Assembly: GCA_964645785.1 (NCBI GenBank)
Contig: CAZYAV010000045.1
Location: 1-19,399, forward strand
DNA length: 19,399 nt
From: CALWZE01 sp964645785
GTDB taxonomy: Bacteria; Bacillota; Clostridia; Oscillospirales; Ruminococcaceae
Reading direction: 5' to 3'
The notes beneath the pieces are model-generated. The model did not search any database, was not told where the DNA came from, and saw nothing but the letters and a program-made list of their open reading frames with translations. Position numbers and translations under genes: made by a program. This document shows positions 5,709 to 13,445 of the stretch, one piece after another. Position 1 is the stretch's first letter. Each line of letters begins with the position of its first letter.

Positions 5709-8700
5709 ATGGTTTCTCCAAAGGAGCAGGCCGAAAAGCTCTTGCAAAATAAAAAAGGGATGCAGCGATGGCTTATATTGTTCCTGGTGCTTGCGCTGCT
5801 CATCACAACGGCCGTTGTAATGCTGCTTCACCTGAACGGTGAAGCAATGAACCATAAGCGCCGGGTGATGACCTGCGCCTTTGCGGCGCACACCCACACC
5901 GGGGCGTGCTATGAGGGCGACAGGCTTGTCTGCGGTATGGCAAACTATACCCCGCATGTCCATACGGCGGCGTGCTATGACCCGGAGAGCGGCGGTCTCA
6001 TCTGCGGGGTGCAAACCCATGTTCCGCATGCCCACACCGAGGCGTGCTATGAGAACGGCGAGCTTGTCTGCGGCGTGGTGGAATACGCGCCGCACGCGCA
6101 CACGGCGGCGTGCTATGCGGAGGATGGCTCGCTCATCTGCGGCATGGCGGATTATTCCGCGCATACGCACAATGACGACTGCTATGACCCGCAGACCCGG
6201 GCGCTGATCTGCCCGCTGCCGGAAATTGAGCCGCATGTCCACGACGAAAGCTGCTATGGGGAGATACGCGCCCTTGTCTGCGGGCAGGAGGAAGTGCTGC
6301 CGCACACCCACACGGCGGAATGCTACGCCGAGACCCGGACGCTGACCTGCGGGCAGGAGGAGGCGGCACCCCACACCCACGACGAAAGCTGCTATACCGT
6401 GCAGCGGACGCTGGGCTGCGGCCAGGAGGAGACGCCGCCGCACACCCATGACGAAAGCTGTTATACGACAGAACAGACCCTGAGCTGCGGGCTGGAGGAA
6501 TCCGAGGAACACACCCACAGCGCGGAATGCTATACCACAACCCAGACGCTTACCTGCACACAGCCCGAGACCGAGGGGCATGTGCATACCGAGGCGTGCT
6601 ACACCGAGACCCCGACCCTGGGCTGCGGGCTGGAGGAAACGGCGGGGCACACCCACGACGACAGCTGCTATACGGTGGAAAACGAGCTTGTCTGCGGGCT
6701 GGAGGAGAACCCCGAGGGCGGGCATGTCCACGACGATTCCTGCTATGCGGTTGAGCAGGGGCTTGTGTGCGGCAAGCAGGCGCTGCACACCCATACCGAC
6801 GCGTGCAAAGACCCGGAGACGGGCGCGTACATCTGCGGCCAGCTTCAGCTGGAGGAGCACCGCCATACCGCGGCTTGCTTCAGGGAAGTCGACATGACCC
6901 CCGAGGAGATCGAGGCGCTTGAGGAGGAGCAGCAGGCGAAGGATCAGCAGCTGGTGTATGAGGACGCCATGCTGCGCCTGACCGCGGACTTTGACACAAA
7001 CGCCGGCCTGCCCGAGACGGCGCGGCTGGATATCGTCGGGGTGGACGGGGAGCCGCCCGTCGAATCGTCCGAGACAGAGCAGCTGGTGCGTCCCCGCTTT
7101 ACGGACGGGGAAACAGAACTTACCCCGGCGGCCACGGTTGTGTATACGGTGCAATACCGCAACGAGCTGGGCGGTGACCTTGGGGAGCCGCTGTCCCTCT
7201 CCTACACGCCGGGCGGCGAGCTGCCCGCCTTTGCCCGAGCGGTTTACAGCAGTGTCCGGACACTCAAAACAGATGAATTTGAACTGACTGCGGTCTACAC
7301 CACCCTTGCGGATATCCCGGAGGAGGCGGAGCTGCGCGCGAGCCTCGTCACCGACGAGCAGACTGTCGCCGAGATGCAGGCGGCCTATCGCTCGACCGTC
7401 CACAGTGAGGACGCGGAGATGGAGCGGCTGCTCGACATCGGCTTCTGGATTGGCGAAACCGAGATTCAGCCCGCCGCGCCGGTGGAGATTACCGTGCAGT
7501 TCCTCGACGAAGCGGGGCTGCCGGCCGGGGAGACGGTCACGGTGGTGCATTTCGCGCAGGACGGTGCGGAGGTGCTGCACAGCGACGTGGATGAGCAGGG
7601 CGCGGCGTCCTTTGCGCTGCGCGGCTTCTCGATGGTCGCGATCGGCCGGATGCCGGGCGAGGACGCGCTCGGCCGGGTCAGCGTCGACCATGCGTTTGAA
7701 TGGCAGGATCCGAACGGACTTTACCGCGTCGTGTTTCAGCTCAAGGGCATCCTTGCGCCCAGAACCGAGGACGCGCAGGAACCCGCGCAGCCGGAACAGC
7801 CGGCGGAGGAGGGCGCTCCGGAAGAAACGCCGGCCGAAGAGACGCCGGCTGAGGACGCGCCGCTTGCCAACACCGATCTGCTCGCGTTTTCGGTGTCCAC
7901 CCTTGCCGAGGGGGACGCGGAATACGGCGAATTCGCGCAGTTCAGCGACCAGCAGGACAGGGAACTGCTCGACCTGGCGGTGCTGTGCTATACCCTTACC
8001 TATGACGGGGTCGAGATGGATTTGAGCGGCTGTGAAATCACGGCGACCGTGACCCCGACCCCCGCGCTGGAACAGGCGGCGCAGGGCTACACCGCCGGGG
8101 ACGCGCAGGGGAACGGGGACGACGACGGAGACGGCTATGTGGTCGCGCCGGACGGCGAGAGTATGCTGCCCGCGCCCGCGCCCGCCCGCGGGGTGCTGGT
8201 GTCGGCAATTCTGCCCACCGGAGACGAGGAAAAGCCGCTGGAGGTCACAAGCTCCATGACGGTGGGGGACAGCAGCGAGACGCTGCCGGGTGACGGCGGC
8301 GCAGCCATGGCCGACCTGCTTTCCGTCGGGGAAACGGCCGAGTCTCCGCAGGCGCCGCAGCCGGCGGCCGATCTGCCCGTTCAGGAGGCGCAGGCCGCCG
8401 CCGCGCAGGACACGGCCATGACCTTCAGCCTCACCGCGGCGCAGGCGGACGACGGCGTCATGGCGTTTACCGCCACCAGCCAGCCGAACCCGAAATTTAC
8501 GGTGGAGTGTGTGGCGTATCTGAGGCGGGTTGAAACGGAACCAGATAATCCGACCATAGACAAAAACCTGCCAAGGCTGATTAACACCGACAACGGCGGC
8601 ACAAACCAGGGCGGCAACCTGCCCACAAACGGCAATTTGAACCTGCCAACCACTGTCCTCAGCTTGACGGAGGATGGCCATGTCGCCACGGCCGAGACCC

Positions 8701-10661
8701 TGACAAAGGTTTACCGCGAAAAGGAGTATACGTATTATGCGGCGCCCTCACTGAGCTATTTTAACGCGCTGCTTGGCAACAAGGGGTATACGCTGAGCGA
8801 GATTCGGGTGCAGTATACGGACACAACCTACAATCCCGGCTATGACCCGGAGGTGGAGAACTGGCAGAGCTTTTACCCCGCCACACAGGAGCTGCACTTC
8901 ACCAACCACGCGGAGGCCGCCGGAGCGACGGAGTCCGGGGCAATCTACATCTATCTCGGCGGCGGCGCCAGGCTGCAGCTCGTGTTCCGGACAGCGCAGA
9001 ATTCGGCGAACGTCACGGCAAATTTCTTCGATTACGATATCAGTGAAGGTGTTAAAGAGAATCAGAGGTTCAACAAAAAAGTCTGGTCTACGGATACAGA
9101 CAGCTGGGAAAGGGGTTCGACCATAGACGCCCGCGCCAGCGGCATCAACGCCGCGGCGACGCAGTATGGGGAAGGCGAATCCCACGACCATCCGCGATAT
9201 GCGTTCGGCAACGCCAATACCGGCACCCGCTACCGCGGGGACGTCTGGGTGTCCACACAGAACGGGATAACAACCCAAAACCGGCTGAATATGGCCAACC
9301 GAACCTATACAAGCGAAAATCTGAACGATTACACGAATACATCAAACAGCTATATGAACTGCACATTTGGGCTCGCTGCCGGGATTACGAGTCTGGATGA
9401 CCCGGATGTTGTATTCGCAGACGGGATCGCCGCGCCGCTCAATCTGTTCAGCAGCGGCGTGGCGCACGGAAAACGGAATGCCAACGGGAATCTGAATTTT
9501 ACCGTTGACGGGGACACCTATACGCTGAGCACCGCGTCGGTGGAAAACGGCAGTACTGTCAGCAATCTGGAGCGTTTTGTGCATCCGCAAAGCTACGCAA
9601 TCTGGACAAACAATTTCTGGCCGATGGACGGAACGCCGGGTGCGGACGGCCTGTTTGGGAAAACTTCGAATCAGAACCCGTTCTGTATAGGCGATTACAA
9701 CGACGCGGACGACGTAGCAAGAAACGCCAAGCTTATCAGCCGCCAGAATGGCCGGCAGTATGCCCCGACAACCGACGACGGCGGGTGGCACAACGCCTAT
9801 TTCGGGATGCGCTATCAGGTCAAGTTCAAGCTTGACCCCGACTATATCGGTCCGCTGGAGTATTATTTCTTCGGGGACGACGACATGTGGGTGTTCCTGG
9901 ACGACACGCTGGTCTGCGACATCGGCGGCATTCACTCGTCGGTGGGCGAGTATGTCAACCTGTGGGATTATATTGAAAAGGACAGTGCTCCTGACGCGGA
10001 GCCCAGGGAGTACACCCTCACTTTCTTCTACACCGAGCGGGGCGCTTCCGGCTCCACCTGCTGGATGCAGTTCACCCTGCCGTCGGTGACCTCGGCGTCC
10101 ACCGGCATTGTGGAATCGGACTACGGCGCGCTTGAAATCCACAAGACGGTCGAGAAGGTCGTGAACGACGAGGAGCCGAAAGAATACGACAACGACGAGA
10201 CCTTCAGCTTCACCATCCAGCTGAAGAAGCAGAACGGCGAGAATTTGCAGGACGACTATTCCTACACCCGGTACGGCAAGGACGGCACACCGGCGGAGAC
10301 CAATCTGGTGCTGCGGGACGGCTCGACCTTTACCCTCAAGCACGGGGAGTATATCCGCATCCGCTACCTGCCGGAGGGCACGGTTTATACGGTGACCGAA
10401 AACAACGGCGCCACCACAAGCACGGGCGAAATCTCCAAGCACGACTATCTGGTATTCACCGGCGACGGGCAGACAGACACGGCCACCGGCAGCATCGAAA
10501 AGGGGCTGACCTCGGTCGAGCGGTTCACCAACCGGTACAGCGTGTACGCGCTGCCCGAAACGGGTGGCACGGGCGCGGGGCGGTACCTTGCCGCAGGCGG
10601 GGTGCTCGCGGCTGTTTCGGCGGGCTGCCTGCTGTATATGCGCCGCCGGCGGAAAAAATAA
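5709..10661 (+). CDS. Giant LPETG surface adhesin with CHHC repeats and fibro-slime domain
   Basis: A 1650-residue cell-wall-anchored protein, likely the pilus tip or a side adhesin. Order of parts: a short basic N-terminus and hydrophobic leader (about 21-43); an array of 15 C-x(4-9)-HxH-x3-C units at residues 56-390; an acidic helix and beta-rich segments with GETEIQPAAPVEITVQF (about 395-650); a Glu/Pro/Ala linker (about 686-720); a long unassigned region; a fibro-slime/PA14-like domain (about 1356-1458) marked by YYFFGDDDMWVFLDD (from 1385); and an isopeptide-type beta domain (1475-1612) with probable Lys1479, Glu1564 and Asn1608. The end is a full sorting signal: LPETGG (from 1615), a hydrophobic stretch and RRRRKK. 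ATG 5709 lies 8 bases after AAAGGAGA; an overlapping ATG at 5705 is out of frame. Ligand unknown. Confidence 0.88.
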   Translation: MVSPKEQAEKLLQNKKGMQRWLILFLVLALLITTAVVMLLHLNGEAMNHKRRVMTCAFAAHTHTGACYEGDRLVCGMANYTPHVHTAACYDPESGGLICGVQTHVPHAHTEACYENGELVCGVVEYAPHAHTAACYAEDGSLICGMADYSAHTHNDDCYDPQTRALICPLPEIEPHVHDESCYGEIRALVCGQEEVLPHTHTAECYAETRTLTCGQEEAAPHTHDESCYTVQRTLGCGQEETPPHTHDESCYTTEQTLSCGLEESEEHTHSAECYTTTQTLTCTQPETEGHVHTEACYTETPTLGCGLEETAGHTHDDSCYTVENELVCGLEENPEGGHVHDDSCYAVEQGLVCGKQALHTHTDACKDPETGAYICGQLQLEEHRHTAACFREVDMTPEEIEALEEEQQAKDQQLVYEDAMLRLTADFDTNAGLPETARLDIVGVDGEPPVESSETEQLVRPRFTDGETELTPAATVVYTVQYRNELGGDLGEPLSLSYTPGGELPAFARAVYSSVRTLKTDEFELTAVYTTLADIPEEAELRASLVTDEQTVAEMQAAYRSTVHSEDAEMERLLDIGFWIGETEIQPAAPVEITVQFLDEAGLPAGETVTVVHFAQDGAEVLHSDVDEQGAASFALRGFSMVAIGRMPGEDALGRVSVDHAFEWQDPNGLYRVVFQLKGILAPRTEDAQEPAQPEQPAEEGAPEETPAEETPAEDAPLANTDLLAFSVSTLAEGDAEYGEFAQFSDQQDRELLDLAVLCYTLTYDGVEMDLSGCEITATVTPTPALEQAAQGYTAGDAQGNGDDDGDGYVVAPDGESMLPAPAPARGVLVSAILPTGDEEKPLEVTSSMTVGDSSETLPGDGGAAMADLLSVGETAESPQAPQPAADLPVQEAQAAAAQDTAMTFSLTAAQADDGVMAFTATSQPNPKFTVECVAYLRRVETEPDNPTIDKNLPRLINTDNGGTNQGGNLPTNGNLNLPTTVLSLTEDGHVATAETLTKVYREKEYTYYAAPSLSYFNALLGNKGYTLSEIRVQYTDTTYNPGYDPEVENWQSFYPATQELHFTNHAEAAGATESGAIYIYLGGGARLQLVFRTAQNSANVTANFFDYDISEGVKENQRFNKKVWSTDTDSWERGSTIDARASGINAAATQYGEGESHDHPRYAFGNANTGTRYRGDVWVSTQNGITTQNRLNMANRTYTSENLNDYTNTSNSYMNCTFGLAAGITSLDDPDVVFADGIAAPLNLFSSGVAHGKRNANGNLNFTVDGDTYTLSTASVENGSTVSNLERFVHPQSYAIWTNNFWPMDGTPGADGLFGKTSNQNPFCIGDYNDADDVARNAKLISRQNGRQYAPTTDDGGWHNAYFGMRYQVKFKLDPDYIGPLEYYFFGDDDMWVFLDDTLVCDIGGIHSSVGEYVNLWDYIEKDSAPDAEPREYTLTFFYTERGASGSTCWMQFTLPSVTSASTGIVESDYGALEIHKTVEKVVNDEEPKEYDNDETFSFTIQLKKQNGENLQDDYSYTRYGKDGTPAETNLVLRDGSTFTLKHGEYIRIRYLPEGTVYTVTENNGATTSTGEISKHDYLVFTGDGQTDTATGSIEKGLTSVERFTNRYSVYALPETGGTGAGRYLAAGGVLAAVSAGCLLYMRRRRKK
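5874..6881 (+). repeat. Tandem CHHC repeat array (15 units) in the adhesin
   Basis: This is a protein-level repeat of mostly 23 residues (range 21-25), with the pattern Cys, 4-9 residues, His-x-His, 3 residues, Cys-Tyr. The first unit starts at Cys56 and the last ends at Cys390, giving 15 complete four-ligand sets with no ligand missing. Spacing between C and HxH is 7 in most units, 4 in the first, 9 in unit 13 and 5 in unit 14. Codon use varies between units, so these are old, purified-for copies rather than a fresh DNA duplication. Confidence 0.9.
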
Positions 10662-10716
10662 CCCGCGCGGCCAAGCGCGCAAGCCCGTTTCCCCTATCTT
10701 CTCGCCCGGCTGGCGA

Positions 10717-10736
10717 GGCGCCGGTCTGACGGCGCC
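10717..10736 (+). repeat. Stem-loop between adhesin and pilin genes
   Basis: GGCGCCG (10717-10723) pairs perfectly with CGGCGCC (10730-10736) around GTCTGA. It sits 56 bases after the adhesin stop and 53 before the pilin start. There is no T-run, so it is more likely a transcript-processing or stabilising structure than an intrinsic terminator. Confidence 0.35.
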
Positions 10737-10788
10737 CCGCGGTCGGATGACATAGAGCTTCGACATTATATAAGGAGGATTCCAAAAA

Positions 10789-12396
10789 ATGAAGCAAGTC
10801 AGAAAAATGCTTAGTTTGGTGCTGGCGCTCTGCCTGCTGCTCAGCTTCAGCGCCGGTGTGTTCGCGATTGAGGCAAGCGAGCTGCCCGCGGCGCCCACCA
10901 ACGGCAACACAAATGTAAGCCTGAAGGAGCACACATTCAAGGCGTATCAGATCTTCTCGGCCGCGTATTCGGAAGCAACAGACGAGAACGGCGAGACAAC
11001 CCAGACCCTCACCGCAATCAAGTGGGGCAACGGCATCGACCCGCAGGCGCTGTGGAACGATCTCACAGGCGCGGGCGGCCTGCTGGCTGCGCAGCTTGCG
11101 AATGTGGACTTTGCCGAAAACAACGATGCCCTGAACAGCAACCCGTCCGCGCTTGCACTGGCGCAGATTGTGGCCGGTTACGCGCAGGACAGCGATGCGG
11201 CCAGGGCGTTCGCGAATGTGGTTGACCGCCACCGTGTCGGAAACGGCATTGATAAGGACGGGACGATTACCCCGGGCTATTACCTCGTGGTCGACACGAC
11301 GGATCTGAACGGCACGCAGACGGTCAACAACATCTCGGTGCTTGCGATGAGCACAACCACCGTGTTTGACCCGCAGTCCAAGGCCAATGTGCCGAGCGTC
11401 GACAAGCAGGTGCTGGAAGTGAACGACAGCGCCAACACCAGCCCCAGCTGGAGCAATGTTGCCGACTACGACATCGGCGACCATGTTCCGTTTTTGCTGA
11501 CCGGCACCCTGCCCAGCAACTACGCGGATTACGAGAGCTACACATACGTGTTCCACGACACGCTCAGCGAGGGCCTTGTGCTGGACGAGAATTCGATTCA
11601 GGTCTTTGTGAACGGCGCTGAGGTGGAGGATACCTCTCTGTACAGCACCGTGACGCAGGGCAACGATTCACTCACGGTCACGTTCAGCGACCTGAAGACG
11701 CTTTTCCCGACTCTTACCTCCACTTCGTACATCCGGGTTGCCTATACGGCGCAGCTGACCGATGCGGCGTCTATCGACGCAGCGAACAGCAACCAGGTTG
11801 TTCTCGAGTTCAGCAACAACCCCAACCAGGGCGGCGACGGCAGCACCGGCACGACCCCGCCGGAGACAGTTTATGTCTTTACCTATGAGCTGAATGTGAG
11901 CAAGGTCGATAACGAGGGCGAGGCGCTCGATGGCGCGGAATTCCAGCTCTTTAAATACGACGCCGATGCCACAGGCGAGGACAAATACGTTGCGGTCGGC
12001 GATCCGATAAGCGGCAGCGGCGAGGATGGCAACCTCTTTGCGTTCAGCGGGCTGGATGCGGGCAGGTACATGCTTTCCGAAACAACGGTTCCCGCCGGAT
12101 ACAACAAGGCGGAGGATATGTATTTCCAGATCACCGCGACCTACGGTGCGAATCCCGCCGATGTCCCGACCCTGTCGGTTGGCACGGTGACCGACGCGGC
12201 CGGCAACGAGCTTGAGATGAGCTTTACCAGCAACACGAGCGGCCATCTGGGCACGGCGGTTGTCAACCTGCGCGGCCTTGTCCTGCCCGCGACCGGCGGC
12301 ATCGGCACCACCATCTTCTATGTGGCGGGCGGCCTGCTTCTGGTGGGCGCCAGCGTGCTCCTGATCGCGAAAAAGCGGATGAGCAAACAGAAATAA
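10789..12396 (+). CDS. Major (backbone) pilin, LPATG-anchored, SpaA/FimA-like
   Basis: A 535-residue shaft subunit of a sortase-assembled pilus. A signal peptide occupies residues 1-26 (cut expected after GVFA). An N-terminal domain with FKAYQIFSA is followed by a middle isopeptide domain (about 200-350; DYDIGDHVPFLLTGTLP, YVFHDTLSEGL) with probable Lys206. A C-terminal SpaA/CnaB-like domain (about 366-495) has Lys372, the E-box LSETTVPAGY (Glu431) and Asn493, the usual isopeptide triad. LPATGG begins at 499, then a membrane helix and AKKRMSKQK. The classical YPK pilin motif is absent; PQSKAN with Lys198 in the same place, just before the middle domain, is the candidate cross-linking lysine. 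A strong AGGAGG (10773-10778) suggests high expression. The class C sortase follows. Confidence 0.92.
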   Translation: MKQVRKMLSLVLALCLLLSFSAGVFAIEASELPAAPTNGNTNVSLKEHTFKAYQIFSAAYSEATDENGETTQTLTAIKWGNGIDPQALWNDLTGAGGLLAAQLANVDFAENNDALNSNPSALALAQIVAGYAQDSDAARAFANVVDRHRVGNGIDKDGTITPGYYLVVDTTDLNGTQTVNNISVLAMSTTTVFDPQSKANVPSVDKQVLEVNDSANTSPSWSNVADYDIGDHVPFLLTGTLPSNYADYESYTYVFHDTLSEGLVLDENSIQVFVNGAEVEDTSLYSTVTQGNDSLTVTFSDLKTLFPTLTSTSYIRVAYTAQLTDAASIDAANSNQVVLEFSNNPNQGGDGSTGTTPPETVYVFTYELNVSKVDNEGEALDGAEFQLFKYDADATGEDKYVAVGDPISGSGEDGNLFAFSGLDAGRYMLSETTVPAGYNKAEDMYFQITATYGANPADVPTLSVGTVTDAAGNELEMSFTSNTSGHLGTAVVNLRGLVLPATGGIGTTIFYVAGGLLLVGASVLLIAKKRMSKQK

Positions 12397-12416
12397 GCAG
12401 ATATTCCGAGCGCGGC

Positions 12417-12433
12417 GCGGCCAAAACGGCCGC
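12417..12433 (+). terminator. Hairpin just after pilin gene
   Basis: GCGGCC (12417-12422) and GGCCGC (12428-12433) form a perfect 6-bp stem around AAAAC, followed by TTT, 20 bases after the pilin stop. The short T-run makes it at best a leaky terminator, which would favour pilin over sortase transcripts. Confidence 0.3.
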
Positions 12434-12464
12434 TTTGCGCGGCGGAAACAGAACCAGATGGGGC

Positions 12465-12491
12465 GCTGCCCCGCCGAGACGGCGGGGCAGC
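12465..12491 (+). promoter_or_regulatory. Strong 12-bp stem-loop before the class C sortase
   Basis: GCTGCCCCGCCG (12465-12476) and CGGCGGGGCAGC (12480-12491) pair perfectly around AGA, an all but entirely G/C stem. It lies 59 bases before the sortase ATG and lacks a T-run. As the second hairpin in this 154-base gap it could slow polymerase, block 3' exonucleases or separate pilin from sortase mRNA. Confidence 0.45.
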
Positions 12492-12550
12492 CTCCCCCCA
12501 TCGCCTGTGAACAGGCAAAGGCGGGACAGCAGCAAGGAGAACCCCGGCAG

Positions 12551-13417
12551 ATGAAAGCATTTATCAAAAAGCACATCGTGGAACTGGCACTTTACCTCGT
12601 GCTCTTTGTGGGGCTTTGCTTATTGCTGTATCCGACAGTCAGCAACTGGTGGAACTCGTTCCATCAGTCCCGCGCGATTGCCGACTACGTCGACGCGGTG
12701 GACAACATCTCGGCGGAGGATCGCGCGGCGGCAATCGCGGCGGCGAGGGCGTACAACCGGCAGCTTGCCGGACTGGAGCCGTCCTTCCGGCTGGAGGATG
12801 AGCAGCTGCTCGAATACAACCAGCTGCTCAACGTAACCGGCAACGGCATTATGGCCTATCTGCGCATCCCGGTGCTGGATGTCAACCTGCCGGTTTACCA
12901 CACGGTAACCGAGGAGGTTTTGCAGGTTGGGGTCGGCCACATCCCGGGCAGCAGCCTGCCGGTCGGCGGCGCGGGCAGCCATTGCCTGCTTTCCGGCCAT
13001 CGGGGTCTGCCCTCCTCGCGGCTGTTCAGCGACCTGAACCAGATGAAGGAGGGGGATATCTTCATCCTCAACGTGCTGGACGAGACGCTGACCTATCAGG
13101 TCGATCAGGTGCGCATCGTCCTGCCGGAGGAGGTGGATGACCTCGTCATCGAGCCGGGCAAGGATTACTGCACCCTGATAACCTGCACGCCCTACGGCGT
13201 CAACACCCACCGCATCCTTGTGCGCGGCTACCGGGTGGAGAATATCGACGACACGTCGCTGCGCGTCGGGGAGGCGCGGCGCGTCCCCGAGCAGTATGTC
13301 ATTTTGGCCATTTCGGTTCCGCTGCTGGCCATCACGGGGATTGTTGCGGCACTGCTCGGCCGAAAGAAGAAGAAATCACAGCAGGAGATGCTGGACGACC
13401 TGAAAAAGAATCCGTGA
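12551..13417 (+). CDS. srtC: Class C sortase (pilin polymerase)
   Basis: A membrane transpeptidase that cuts LPXTG between Thr and Gly and joins it to a lysine of the next pilin. It has 288 residues: an N-terminal helix (about 9-28) ending in YPTVSNWWN, typical of class C; a beta-barrel core with LLSGHRGLPSSRLFSDL (catalytic His150) and TLITCTPYGVNTHRILVRG (Cys212, Arg221); and a second, C-terminal membrane helix (about 249-270) with a basic tail, also typical of class C. The usual Asp-Pro-aromatic lid is not present; LEPSF (about 75-79) lies in the lid position. ATG 12551 has AAGGAG upstream, 11 bases away. Its substrates are expected to be the LPATG pilin before it and the LPETG adhesin before that. 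Confidence 0.93.
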   Translation: MKAFIKKHIVELALYLVLFVGLCLLLYPTVSNWWNSFHQSRAIADYVDAVDNISAEDRAAAIAAARAYNRQLAGLEPSFRLEDEQLLEYNQLLNVTGNGIMAYLRIPVLDVNLPVYHTVTEEVLQVGVGHIPGSSLPVGGAGSHCLLSGHRGLPSSRLFSDLNQMKEGDIFILNVLDETLTYQVDQVRIVLPEEVDDLVIEPGKDYCTLITCTPYGVNTHRILVRGYRVENIDDTSLRVGEARRVPEQYVILAISVPLLAITGIVAALLGRKKKKSQQEMLDDLKKNP

Positions 13418-13445
13418 CGCCGCCTGCGGCGGGGAGGAGATGCCG

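Noticed and set aside
5874..6881. CRISPR-like or recent DNA tandem repeat
   Set aside because: The repetition is at protein level; nucleotide sequences differ between units and there are no invariant repeats with unique spacers.
5538..8681. Very long minus-strand open frame opposite the signal peptidase and adhesin genes
   Set aside because: It is rich in Arg/Gly/His/Val in the way expected from reading the antisense of a G/C-rich gene, has no ribosome site or family pattern, and the + strand here encodes clear proteins. Other long antisense frames in the window (for example 2089-4059, 13332-14807, 17923-19392) are dismissed for the same reason.
10747..10774. Promoter ATGACA-16-TATAAG before the pilin gene
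   Set aside because: The -10 would overlap the ribosome site and transcription would start after it, leaving the pilin mRNA without its AGGAGG.
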